The notes under the pieces: model-generated
Seen by the model: only the letters and a program-made list of their open reading frames with translations
The model's database searches: none
What the model was told of the DNA's origin: nothing
Part shown: piece after piece, positions 50,213 to 58,461 of the stretch
How the letters are laid out: each line of letters begins with the position of its first letter
Numbering within the stretch: the first letter of the stretch is position 1
Assembly (NCBI RefSeq): GCF_049546785.1
Contig: NZ_JBMWAN010000003.1
Location: 248,001-312,000, forward strand
Reading direction: 5' to 3'
From: Nitrospira_D sp035465795
GTDB lineage: Bacteria; Nitrospirota; Nitrospiria; Nitrospirales; Nitrospiraceae
Length of the DNA stretch: 64,000 nucleotides
Position numbers and translations under genes: made by a program

Positions 50213-50860
50213 TTAGGTGGACCCGCTCATGGCGCGGTGCCAGCGTCGGAGGTTCTTCAGCTTGGGCAGCTTCGTTTTCCCGTTGAAGAGATAATTGCCA
50301 AGCACGCCGTATAGATCATAATCGACGAAGAGCGGGCGATCGGCCAGGAGAAACGGCGAGGCCGCCAGCATATTGTCGATCGGCTCCAGGAGTTCGGCAA
50401 ATTGACCGCACAGGTACTTGCGATGGCTGGTCCATTCCTGAACGCAGCCCTTTCCGAACTTCCGTTCCTTGTGGCGAATGAGCATCACGCGCTCGACCAA
50501 GGGGCGGGAGGGAATCACATAAGTATCGTTCACTTTGAATCCCACCGACTCCAGATCGTGCTCAATATAGCGCGAGAGAATCAGTTGAATACCGTCGAGC
50601 TCTTTTGGAAAGAGATCGAGGTGGTAGCGCCGGTCGATGTAGCGTGCGACCTCCTGTCCAAAATCAGTGGCGTCGCAGATCGCATCTTTCCCATCGACGA
50701 GGCAGGGCACCGTATACCCACGTCCGTTCGTGGCCCTGATAATGGAGGCCCGCTCGTGATAGGGGATGTTGCGCAGGCGGAACAGAATCCCGCTCCGTTC
50801 AAGGATATGCCGCACCGTGATGCAGAACGGCGACCAGGGGAATTGGATCAGCGTGAGCAT
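50213..50860 (-). CDS. Glutathione S-transferase-like protein
   Basis: A 215-residue protein with GST layout: an N-terminal thioredoxin-like domain (FPWSPFCITVRHILERSGI, VPCLVDG, with Ser/Cys near the start) and an all-helical C-terminal domain (LFPKELDGIQLILSRYIEHD, FLLADRPLFVDYDLYGVLGN). The FLLADRPLFVDYDLYG segment is the conserved N-capping box. It may conjugate or isomerise thiol substrates. The start at 50860 (MLTLIQFPWS) is chosen; the frame runs 150 codons upstream as a shadow of the hydrolase gene. Confidence 0.8.
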   Translation of the reverse strand: MLTLIQFPWSPFCITVRHILERSGILFRLRNIPYHERASIIRATNGRGYTVPCLVDGKDAICDATDFGQEVARYIDRRYHLDLFPKELDGIQLILSRYIEHDLESVGFKVNDTYVIPSRPLVERVMLIRHKERKFGKGCVQEWTSHRKYLCGQFAELLEPIDNMLAASPFLLADRPLFVDYDLYGVLGNYLFNGKTKLPKLKNLRRWHRAMSGST

Positions 50861-50919
50861 GGGGCCTATATGACGGAAACGAGTGGAAACTGCAAGATCG
50901 GGGGAAAGGCCAGAGCGAA

Positions 50920-51975
50920 TCAGGGAGCTAAGTTGGCTGCCTGATGAAGCAATGGTTGCGAAGAGTTTGGGCTCGTGGTGGGTTTGGGGCGATCGGTTTC
51001 GACCATCTGCCGAACGGTTTCGACGACAAGCTTCGGCTGGTCGAATTGGATGAAGTGGCTGCTCCGGTCGGCGAAGACCTGGCGGCTGTTGGTGGAGAGT
51101 TTCGTGAGATCGGTCTGAAAGTGGAGCCACATCTCCCGGAACTTCGCCGGGTCGATGTCGGGCGGCAGGTCGGGCCACCAGGTTGGTCCTGTCGCGGTCA
51201 AGACCGTGAGCGGGAGATCGCCGAGTGATCCGAGGCGTTGGACATGCGCGCAGGTATCCGGGAGGGCCTCGCCTTCGTCGGCCATCGTCTTGAAGTAGCG
51301 CGTCTGCATCCACCCGGTTCGGAGCAGCGGGCGAACCTCGGCAGACGCGTTCTTTTCCTGCTCGCTGAAGAACGAGGGCGAGAGGTCCAGCGAGATCAAG
51401 AGGCGAGTCAGGCCTAAGCCTGTGACCGCGCGAATGATCGGAAAGACGATCCTGCCGGGCGCGACGAACTTGCGGAACTCCTCCTGCTCGAATTGCCGCT
51501 CATGTCCCGCATCCACCAGCACCATTCCGACCACCTCGTCCGGATGGGCCTGGCGATAGAGCCGCACGATGAAGCCGCCGAGAGAATGGCCGACGAGCAC
51601 GTAGGGGCCGGAGATCCCGGCGCGCGTCAGGAGTTGGTGGAGTTCATCGGCCATCCGTTCGCCGCTTCGTGGCAAGGGGCCTGCGTCACTCCAGCCGAAT
51701 CCCGCACGATCATAAGAACAGACCCGCGTAACCTTCGCGAGATCTGGTTGGACTTTTGACCAATAGACCGACCAGCCAGGCCCTGCCGCCTCCAAGATCA
51801 CCGTGGGGCTGCCCTCACCAGTGCAGTAGAGATGAAGTTTATGTCCGCCGACGTCGATGAGTTGGCCGGGAGGCGGGTACTGCTTCCGGTCCTGCACCAT
51901 GCCGACGAGCTGATACCCCACACCGATCAGCGCGAGGAGAAACAAGCTAAAGGTGATGCGGATCAACCAGCGCAT
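50920..51975 (-). CDS. Alpha/beta hydrolase with N-terminal membrane anchor
   Basis: A 351-residue hydrolase. One N-terminal membrane helix (ITFSLFLLALIGVGYQLVGM) is followed by the alpha/beta fold. The nucleophile elbow is GHSLGG, the oxyanion strand is TVILEAAGPGWSVYW, and the catalytic His is probably in DRSSHFIQF. It cleaves an ester or similar bond at the membrane surface. The start at 51975 (MRWLIRI) or 51981 are both possible. The C-terminus is Pro/Ser-rich. Its start touches the end of the AT-richer gene at 51981-52721. Confidence 0.85.
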   Translation of the reverse strand: MRWLIRITFSLFLLALIGVGYQLVGMVQDRKQYPPPGQLIDVGGHKLHLYCTGEGSPTVILEAAGPGWSVYWSKVQPDLAKVTRVCSYDRAGFGWSDAGPLPRSGERMADELHQLLTRAGISGPYVLVGHSLGGFIVRLYRQAHPDEVVGMVLVDAGHERQFEQEEFRKFVAPGRIVFPIIRAVTGLGLTRLLISLDLSPSFFSEQEKNASAEVRPLLRTGWMQTRYFKTMADEGEALPDTCAHVQRLGSLGDLPLTVLTATGPTWWPDLPPDIDPAKFREMWLHFQTDLTKLSTNSRQVFADRSSHFIQFDQPKLVVETVRQMVETDRPKPTTSPNSSQPLLHQAANLAP

Positions 51976-51980
51976 GGCCA

Positions 51981-52721
51981 CTAGTAATCATCTTGTTTGA
52001 TCAGATCTATTGAGCGAAGTAAGAGTCTGCCCAAGTTCGTTATGTCCTGGCCGCTTGCCTTGGGCATACCTGTTCGCTTGTCGAATTCGGGGATCTCTCC
52101 TTGGCGAAAAAGTTCAAAGCTGTTACAAAGCAGTCCTAGGCCAACCAAGTGTTGTGTATAGCTTTCGTAAATGGCTACCTCGTCGAGCACCTCCTGTGGG
52201 GAGCCATGGGTAGCTAGCCTTGGCTCGAGCACCTTCTTGTGGCGATCCCAAAACTCTGCATCCCTTTTGGGATGTTTAGCATGAGATCGCAGAATAATGA
52301 TCTCAGTATCATTTAGGGCGGAAAGAAGACTAATAAGCTTCTTATACTGTATTGCCTTCTCGTCCGACTCAGCTAGGCCGTTTTTGATCAATGCCGCAAT
52401 ATGCTCGAGTCTATCCCTACTAATAGAACGAGCAGCTTGGTACATGCTCTCTTCAAATAGGTCAACAAAACCAGGATCCGTGAAGCGTTTGGATACCAAT
52501 GTCTTATCGAGCTCTGTCACCTTCTGTTCGAGCGCTTGCAACATTCCTGCAATGCGATCAATACGCTGGTTGGGAATTATGGTGCCGATTACTTCGGCAA
52601 CTAACCCTCCGATATAGGGGATGCTATTGAGTGTGCCTTTGCTGAGCGCAATCAGCATATCCGTTCGGTTAGCGTTAAGTTCGTTGGCAGGAGGCTGAGA
52701 GTTAAACATGGGAATTTCCAT
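51981..52721 (-). CDS. AT-richer orphan protein of unknown function
   Basis: A 246-residue protein with visibly lower GC than its neighbours. The first part carries SKGTLNSIPYIGGLVAEVIG and IIPNQRIDRIAGMLQALEQK (hydrophobic patch, then coiled-coil). The rest is helical, with QVTELDKTL, FEESMYQAARSISRDRLEHI and a Phe/Glu-rich C-terminus. The pattern resembles small soluble proteins of defence or immunity islands (DUF4393-like), but I cannot assign it. Base use suggests import. The start 52721 or the next Met (52709) are possible. Confidence 0.55.
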   Translation of the reverse strand: MEIPMFNSQPPANELNANRTDMLIALSKGTLNSIPYIGGLVAEVIGTIIPNQRIDRIAGMLQALEQKVTELDKTLVSKRFTDPGFVDLFEESMYQAARSISRDRLEHIAALIKNGLAESDEKAIQYKKLISLLSALNDTEIIILRSHAKHPKRDAEFWDRHKKVLEPRLATHGSPQEVLDEVAIYESYTQHLVGLGLLCNSFELFRQGEIPEFDKRTGMPKASGQDITNLGRLLLRSIDLIKQDDY

Positions 52722-52976
52722 TTACTTATGTGGGGTGTCTTAGCGTCTTCACGGCTCATTCTCTGGCCTGCTCCCGGTTTCTTCACGCACCTAGATCGGT
52801 GTCTTTGAAACCGGCAGCAGGCAAGTTAGGCACGCAAATTCTTTTCGTCCTCAGGGCTCAAACAGGCTACGTCGCGGGCAGGAAGGTGTCAACCTGTTCT
52901 ATGGCTGGTGGCTGGCGAAGCAGGTGGATGAAGTGAACCAGTATCGTATGCCCCTGGTAAATCTCGGGTAGGTTTT

Positions 52977-53273
52977 CTATAGCAAGTAACGGTCGATACT
53001 GAGCGCGCCGTGGAAGACGCCGAGGATGTCGATCGTTCAGTTATTCTTGATCACATACGCGATTCGGTAGTGCCCGTGGAGCAGAATGCAGATGTGCCGG
53101 TCAGGTTGTTGTCAGTACCGGTACCCTGATTCAGGAAACTCTCGAAGGATCTCGGCTTTGAGATAGATCGTTTCGACCGTGCGGCTTGCGGCTGCGGGAT
53201 TATCGTGCGCGATGAAGTCGTGGATGTCGCGCAGCCATCGTTGGGCTTCCGCTGTTCAGGTCAGCTCCGCCAT
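52977..53273 (-). pseudogene. RelE/ParE-family toxin with three in-frame TGA codons
   Basis: Reading from the ATG at 53271-53273 the frame gives MAELT-stop-TAEAQRWLRDIHDFIAHDNP...SGYRY-stop-QQPDRHICILLHGHYRI...VIKNN-stop-TIDILGVFHGALSIDRYLL and a TAG at 52977-52979. There is no indel over 99 codons. The three interruptions, at 53256-53258, 53112-53114 and 53037-53039, are all TGA and fit a Trp and two Arg codons changed by one transition each. The text is otherwise a complete RelE/ParE-type toxin. It overlaps the antitoxin by 13 bases. Confidence 0.85.
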
Positions 53274-53452
53274 GTCCTGATACGGCGTCCCATCTCTTCA
53301 TGGCTGATCGTTCGTCCTGCATCGGAGTCTGCAAGGCCTCGCTCAATCATTCGGGCAAAAGCCAATTCCCGAAGAATTTCATCGTAGGAGCTGTCGTCAG
53401 GCTGGTCCTGAAGAATTTTCGCGATCTGCTCTTTGGCCGAAGGCATGGTCAT
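53261..53452 (-). CDS. Antitoxin of the RelE/ParE-type module
   Basis: A 63-residue protein: an acidic helix (KEQIAKILQDQPDDSSYDEI), ELAFARMIERGLADSDAGRT and the tail HEEMGRRIRTWR, a frequent end of antitoxins that neighbour RelE/ParE toxins. It is intact although its toxin is interrupted by three stops. It may still bind DNA or protect against a related toxin elsewhere. Start by ATG at 53450-53452. Confidence 0.8.
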   Translation of the reverse strand: MTMPSAKEQIAKILQDQPDDSSYDEILRELAFARMIERGLADSDAGRTISHEEMGRRIRTWRS

Positions 53453-53535
53453 CTCTCTGCGGTGGAGGTACTTGCATAACAGAGTAAGGATAGCGAGAAG
53501 CCTTTTGATTTACAAGCGCTTGGCGGGTTGTTAGG

Positions 53536-55557
53536 ATGCGCCGCGTGAAACACTTGCTCATCTTGATTTGGGGCCTGCTTGCGGCCCTTGGCGCTGTCGC
53601 GCTCGCCTTTGTGACTGGTCTCGTTCATCCCGAAGAAAAGGTGAATGGGCTGTGGCTGGTTGTCGCGGCGTCGTGCATCTACGTGCTCGCGTTCCGCTTC
53701 TATGGCCGTTGGATTGCGCGGCGGGTGGTCGATCTCAACGATCGGTATGTGACGCCGGCGGTGCGGTTGAACGACGGTGTCAATTTCCACCCCACCAATC
53801 GATACGTCCTCTTCGGTCATCATTTCGCGGCGATTGCCGGCGCGGGGCCGCTGCTCGGGCCGGTGCTGGCAGCCCAGTTCGGATTTCTCCCTGGTTTTCT
53901 CTGGCTGGTAATCGGCGCGGTGCTGGCCGGGGCGGTGCAGGATTTTGTGATCCTTGTGGCCTCGATGCGGCGCAACGGGCGCTCGCTTCCGGAGATTGCC
54001 CGCGATGAACTGGGCCCTATTACCGGCACGGCGACGGCGGTCGCGGTGCTCTTCATCGTCGTGGTCGCGCTGGCGGGGTTGGGCTTTGCGGTGGTGAATG
54101 CCCTGTATCGGAATGCCTGGGGGACGTTCACGATTGCGATGACGATCCCCATCGGCTTCATTATGGGCTTTTACCTGCAGAAGTTTCGCCCCGGTGCGGT
54201 GGGGGAAGTCTCGTTGCTCGGGGTCGTGCTGTTGATTGCTGCGGTGATCTCGGGGCATGCGGTGGCCCATTCGGCGCTGGCACCATGGCTGGAGTTTGAG
54301 CGCGGGACGCTGGTGTGGCTGCTGGCGGGCTATGGATTCCTGGCTTCTATCTTGCCCTGCTGGATGTTGCTGGTGCCGCGCGGCTATCTCTCGACCTTCA
54401 TGAAGCTCGGGGTGGTGTTCCTGCTCGGCTTCGGAGTGGTGCTGATGGCGCCGACGATTGAAATGCCGCGGGTCACGATATTTGCCGCCGGCGGCGGGCC
54501 GATTATTCCCGGCACCCTCTTCCCTTTTCTCTTCATTACGATTGCCTGCGGAGCGGTCTCTGGTTTTCATTCGCTGGTCTCCTCCGGCACGACGCCGAAG
54601 ATGATCGAGCAGGAGTCGCAGGCGACGGTGGGCTATGGGGCGATGCTGCTGGAAAGTTTCGTCGGCGTGATGGCGCTGATTGCGGCCTCGGTGCTGATTC
54701 CCGGCGATTATTTCGTGATCAACACGATGCTCTCGCCGGAGCAGCTGGCGTCGATGGGATTCCCGGTTTCGCGCATTCAGGAGTTGTCGCAGTTGGTGGA
54801 AGTGGATGTGGCGGGACGGCCGGGCGGGGCGGTGTCGCTCGCGGTCGGGATGGCCTCGATTTTCTCGGCCCTGCCGGGGATGGCGGGGTTGATGGCCTAT
54901 TGGTATCAATTCGCGCTCGTGTTTGAAGCGCTGTTTATTCTTACGACGATGGATACGGGCACGCGGGTGGCGCGCTATCTGCTTCAGGAAATGGGCGGGC
55001 GGGTCTATGCGCCGCTGCGGCAGATCAATTGGTGGCCGGGGGTGCTGGCGAGCAGCGGGCTGGTGGTGGGAGCCTGGGGCTACCTGATCGGCACGGGGAG
55101 TATCTCGACGATCTGGCCGATGTTTGGCGCGGCGAATCAGTTGCTGGGGACGCTGGCGCTCTGCATCGGGACGACGGTGCTGATCAAGATGCGCAAGGCG
55201 CAGTTCCTCTGGATTACGGCGGTGCCGATGCTGTTCGTCGGAGCGATCACGCTGATCGGGTCCTATCAGATGTTCGGGCTCTTCATGGGGAAGGCGGCGA
55301 AGCTGCAGGACGGTGGGCAGGCGTTTGCGCTGTATCTGGATGCGGTGTTGGTTGCGGCGGTGGCGTTCCTGGCCCTGATCGTCTTGATCGACAGCCTGCG
55401 GCAATGGTACGGGTATGTGGTGTTGAAGAAGCCGTTCACGAGCAGCGAAGTCCTGGTGCTGGCCGGCGGCGGATCGGCGGGACGGATGCAGACGGCGATC
55501 TGCCGTGAGGATGATGGGAAGGGGTATAAGCTGCCGCACGGGGGCGGGTGTTGTTGA
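53536..55557 (+). CDS. cstA: Carbon starvation protein CstA (peptide/pyruvate transporter)
   Basis: A 673-residue membrane protein with about 16 helices. RFYGRWIARRVVDLNDRYVT, FGHHFAAIAGAGPLLGPVLA, SSGTTPKMIEQESQ and GTRVARYLLQEMGGR are CstA/YjiY signatures. Members take up peptides or pyruvate during carbon limitation. The C-terminus ends KLPHGGGCC, a short Cys tail of unknown sense. The minus-strand frame across it is a shadow. It ends directly in a hairpin element. Confidence 0.92.
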   Translation: MRRVKHLLILIWGLLAALGAVALAFVTGLVHPEEKVNGLWLVVAASCIYVLAFRFYGRWIARRVVDLNDRYVTPAVRLNDGVNFHPTNRYVLFGHHFAAIAGAGPLLGPVLAAQFGFLPGFLWLVIGAVLAGAVQDFVILVASMRRNGRSLPEIARDELGPITGTATAVAVLFIVVVALAGLGFAVVNALYRNAWGTFTIAMTIPIGFIMGFYLQKFRPGAVGEVSLLGVVLLIAAVISGHAVAHSALAPWLEFERGTLVWLLAGYGFLASILPCWMLLVPRGYLSTFMKLGVVFLLGFGVVLMAPTIEMPRVTIFAAGGGPIIPGTLFPFLFITIACGAVSGFHSLVSSGTTPKMIEQESQATVGYGAMLLESFVGVMALIAASVLIPGDYFVINTMLSPEQLASMGFPVSRIQELSQLVEVDVAGRPGGAVSLAVGMASIFSALPGMAGLMAYWYQFALVFEALFILTTMDTGTRVARYLLQEMGGRVYAPLRQINWWPGVLASSGLVVGAWGYLIGTGSISTIWPMFGAANQLLGTLALCIGTTVLIKMRKAQFLWITAVPMLFVGAITLIGSYQMFGLFMGKAAKLQDGGQAFALYLDAVLVAAVAFLALIVLIDSLRQWYGYVVLKKPFTSSEVLVLAGGGSAGRMQTAICREDDGKGYKLPHGGGCC

Positions 55558-55676
55558 GGGGGCGGTCTGGTCGATCTCCTGTGCTCGCGCCCCGCGCACG
55601 CGGATTGATTAAATAATGATATCAGGGGCTGTGCTCGGTGCATGCGCGCAGTAGGAGATCGACCGGGCTGCCCCTT
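55557..55676. repeat. Conserved-core hairpin element, family 2, copy 1
   Basis: The left arm (55557-55580, ends GGTCGATCTCCT) pairs with the right arm (55653-55676, begins AGGAGATCGACC) over 24 bases, 12 perfect and the rest with G-U pairs. It begins in the TGA of cstA. The interior (TGTGCTCGCGCCCCGCGCAC, later GGTGCATGCGCGCA) matches copy 2. Confidence 0.8.
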
Positions 55677-55707
55677 GGGGTTGGTAGGGTGAAAGAAGGA
55701 GGGGATC

Positions 55708-56205
55708 GTGGCGGATCAATTTTCGTTCGATGTGGTGTCGGAAGTGAATATGCAGGAGTTGAAGAACGCGCTGGATCAGGCGACGAAGGAGATCAAGCAG
55801 CGGTTCGATTTCAAGGATTCGAAGACGGAGATCACGCTGAAGGAAAAAGAGAAGGAGTTGGTGGTCGTCTCCGACGACGATTACAAGCTGAACGCGGTGA
55901 TCGAGATCATCAAGACGAAGTGCACGAAGCGCGGGGTGTCACTGAAGGCCTTCGACTATGGCGCGGTGGAGCCGGCGTTGAGCGGGACGGTGCGGCAGAC
56001 GGCGAAGATTCAGAGCGGGCTGACATCGGAGAAGGCCAAAGAAATTACGAAGGCGATCAAGGACTCCAAGCTCAAGGTGCAGGGGCAAATTCAGGGCGAG
56101 CAGGTGCGGGTGCTCAGCAAAAGCAAGGACGACCTGCAGGCGACCATGACCTTCCTCAAAGGGAAAGATTTTGGCGTGGATTTACAGTTTACGAACTACA
56201 GGTAG
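55708..56205 (+). CDS. yajQ: YajQ-family nucleotide-binding protein
   Basis: A 165-residue member of the YajQ (DUF520) family. SFDVVSEVNMQELKNALDQA, RFDFKD and the C-terminal TFLKGKDFGVDLQFTNYR are family signatures. The fold has two ferredoxin-like units. YajQ homologues bind nucleotides including c-di-GMP in some bacteria. GTG start with GGAGGGG. It stands between two copies of hairpin family 2, downstream of CstA. Confidence 0.95.
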   Translation: MADQFSFDVVSEVNMQELKNALDQATKEIKQRFDFKDSKTEITLKEKEKELVVVSDDDYKLNAVIEIIKTKCTKRGVSLKAFDYGAVEPALSGTVRQTAKIQSGLTSEKAKEITKAIKDSKLKVQGQIQGEQVRVLSKSKDDLQATMTFLKGKDFGVDLQFTNYR

Positions 56206-56225
56206 TTGGCTTGTTCGACGGGGTT

Positions 56226-56341
56226 GAGGCGGCGGGGATCGTTCCTGTGCTCGCCCACCGCGGCACACAAGAATGATCGTATTGTTAAATTGAGGGAGGT
56301 GCTCGGTGGATGCGCGCACTTAGAACGGTCCCCGCCGCCTC
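56226..56341. repeat. Conserved-core hairpin element, family 2, copy 2
   Basis: GAGGCGGCGGGGATCGTTC (56226-56244) pairs with GAACGGTCCCCGCCGCCTC (56323-56341), 19 base pairs with one G-U. The interior (CCTGTGCTCGCCCACCGCGG, GTTAAAT, GGTGCTCGGTGGATGCGCGC) matches copy 1, whereas the stem is different. It follows the YajQ stop by 20 bases. Confidence 0.8.
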
Positions 56342-56357
56342 CCTTGGGAACCATGCG

Positions 56358-57380
56358 ATGCTGAAATCCCTCTCGGTACTGCTTCTTGTTGCACTTTCAC
56401 TTGCCGGCTGCAATCGCAGCGATCCCATCGTCGTCATTCAGCTCCATCCTAAGAATCCGGACATTATCTACGTCGCCACGAACGACTACATTTATAAGAC
56501 GCGCGACGGGGGGCAGACCTGGGCCAATCTCTCGCGCGGGATGAGCCATTCCCGCGTGATCTGCATGGCGATCGATGCGGTCTATCCCGCCACGGTCTAT
56601 GCCGGGACGAAGGGCGATGCGGTCTACAAGAGCTACGATGGCGGGCAGCGCTGGGTGTCGCAGCGATCCGGGTTGGACGATGCGACGATCTCCTCGGTGG
56701 TGAACCAGTTCGTCATCGATCCGGATGACAATACCCACCTCTTTGCCGCGACGACGATGGGGGTGTTTGAGTCCAAGAATGCGGGCGACAGCTGGACGAA
56801 GCGGATGGAGGGGATGAAGGAAGTGCTGATGGTCGTGTCGCTGGAGATGGACCCGACCAGGCCGTCGATTCTCTATGCGGGGACGAGCGGCGGCGTGTAC
56901 AAGTCGATCGATCAGGCCGGCCATTGGGAGAAGGTGAACAACGGCCTGGTGCCGCCGGAGATGGTGAAGTCGTCCCGCGCGCTGAATGTGACGGCCATCG
57001 AGGTTGATGCCTTCGAACCGGAGACGGTCTATGCCGCGACGCTGGCGGGACTTTACAAGTCCACGGACGGGGCGAAATCGTGGGTGCGTATCGGGGAATT
57101 GCTGGCGGATCAGATGATCATTTCCATGCTGCTCGATCGCTCGAAGAAAGGTGTGGTCTATATCACCGGGCGGGAAGGGGTGCATCGCAGCGAAGACGGC
57201 GGCGTGACGTGGAAAGCCATGAATGCCGGATTTGCCACGACGAACATCCGCTCTCTCGCGCAGAGCCAGACCGACCCCAGGCTCTTCTATGCGGGCACGA
57301 ACGGCAGCGGGTTGTATCGCAGCAAAGACGCGGGAGAGTCCTGGGAGGTGATGCCTCCGGTCGTGCCCACGAATTCGTGA
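56358..57380 (+). CDS. Beta-propeller lipoprotein (BNR/sialidase-like repeats)
   Basis: A 340-residue lipoprotein. Lipobox LSLAGC at residues 13-18 of the form starting at 56358. The body consists of repeated blades with S-x-D-G-G-x-x-W (TRDGGQTWANL, SYDGGQRWVSQ, SKNAGDSWTKR, SEDGGVTWKAM, SKDAGESWEVM), five or six Asp-box blades of a sialidase-like propeller. It would sit in the periplasm facing the outer membrane. Related to photosystem-II-assembly-factor-like propellers, but function unknown. The upstream start at 56310 lies in the repeat and is rejected. Confidence 0.82.
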   Translation: MLKSLSVLLLVALSLAGCNRSDPIVVIQLHPKNPDIIYVATNDYIYKTRDGGQTWANLSRGMSHSRVICMAIDAVYPATVYAGTKGDAVYKSYDGGQRWVSQRSGLDDATISSVVNQFVIDPDDNTHLFAATTMGVFESKNAGDSWTKRMEGMKEVLMVVSLEMDPTRPSILYAGTSGGVYKSIDQAGHWEKVNNGLVPPEMVKSSRALNVTAIEVDAFEPETVYAATLAGLYKSTDGAKSWVRIGELLADQMIISMLLDRSKKGVVYITGREGVHRSEDGGVTWKAMNAGFATTNIRSLAQSQTDPRLFYAGTNGSGLYRSKDAGESWEVMPPVVPTNS

Positions 57381-57411
57381 CTGCGCAGTGATTGCGGCGA
57401 GAAGTGGGCCG

Positions 57412-58461
57412 TTACCGCGGGGCCGTTCCGCGATTCTGCAGGCTGGATCCTATGGACGATCCTTCGAGCGACGATCCCACGGAGGTATCGTTGAGGCCCG
57501 ATCCGATCGTCGATCCGCCGAGGCTCGACCCGATCGTTGAATCTTCCAGACTTGATCCTACCGTAGATGGTTGCAGGCTGGATCCGACCGCTGACTGCTC
57601 CCGATTGAGCGACGATTCGCCGATGGCCGCTCCCGCCCGTCCTGTTGCCCCGATATCAAAGCCGGTCGGGCCGCTGCTGCCGATGTCCCCTCCGGTTCTC
57701 GGCACGGCCCCCACGTCCGCTCCAAGCGCGCCCCCCGATCCAATGTTCGCGCCGGTTTTCGGCGTCTTTCCGATGTTTGGACCAACGGTCGAACCGGCGC
57801 CGATTCCGGTTCCTGTCTTAGGGCCTGTCGGGAGGGGGCGCGTCTGGAAATCGCTGCGGATGGAATCTTCGGCCTCTTGAATGGCGCGCAGCTCTTTGGC
57901 GGACGATTCGTAATCGAGTTGGTTGAGCTTGTCTCGAGCCGCGCCGATCGTCTCCAGTCTTGTGCGCAATCTCTTCAGGTCCGCCCGTGCTTGCGCGACG
58001 GGAGGCAGCAATTCCGCAATGGTCCAGCCCCGCAGTTTCATATGCTCGCTGAACAACCCGGATTGGGCCATCGCCAGGAGTTCGTTCACCTCGTCGCCCA
58101 GTTCTTCCACCCGTTCGAGTTCCGCCAGGTCCGTGCGGCAGCATTCGATGAACTGATGGTATTTCTGCAGGAAGCCGACGACTTCGGTTTGCAAGTTCTC
58201 GATTTTCAGTTCGCTGGTCGCTGTGCGCGGCGTGCGGGCGTCGCCTGGCGCAGGGTCTTTTTTCTCGACGAGCGGGGAGCAGCCGGCGGTGTCGGCCGAC
58301 GGCTTCCCCTTTGAGGCTCTCAGTTGCTTGTCGGGGGAGCTCTGTTCGCAGTATTCGATCGGCGGCGCGGCGGCAGCGTGGCGAGGGATCAGGGGAAGCA
58401 GGATGACGAGCATCAGCCAGAGAGCGCTGAAGGCGAGTATCCTATGAACGAACGGCATCAT
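57412..58461 (-). CDS. Exported coiled-coil protein with nine-residue STIGSSL repeat tail
   Basis: A 349-residue protein. Signal peptide (WLMLVILLPLIPRHAAA). Residues about 60-215 are charged and helical with coiled-coil character and a Cys pair (HQFIECCRTDL). Residues about 215-285 have Gly-Ile-Gly turns (TGTGIGAGSTVGPNIG). Residues about 290-345 are six near-exact nine-residue repeats of S-T-[IV]-G-S-S-L-x-x. Such tails form beta-solenoid or filament-like structures. Envelope or surface role possible. The family is unknown to me. Confidence 0.65.
   Translation of the reverse strand: MMPFVHRILAFSALWLMLVILLPLIPRHAAAAPPIEYCEQSSPDKQLRASKGKPSADTAGCSPLVEKKDPAPGDARTPRTATSELKIENLQTEVVGFLQKYHQFIECCRTDLAELERVEELGDEVNELLAMAQSGLFSEHMKLRGWTIAELLPPVAQARADLKRLRTRLETIGAARDKLNQLDYESSAKELRAIQEAEDSIRSDFQTRPLPTGPKTGTGIGAGSTVGPNIGKTPKTGANIGSGGALGADVGAVPRTGGDIGSSGPTGFDIGATGRAGAAIGESSLNREQSAVGSSLQPSTVGSSLEDSTIGSSLGGSTIGSGLNDTSVGSSLEGSSIGSSLQNRGTAPR

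Noticed and set aside
52977..53273. TGA read as selenocysteine or a changed genetic code
   Set aside because: No SECIS-like structure is evident, RelE/ParE toxins do not use selenocysteine, and many other genes in the window end in TGA.
53449..55599. 716-codon open frame on the minus strand
   Set aside because: It is antisense to cstA, very rich in Arg, His and Gln, and has no domain; a shadow of the GC-rich gene.
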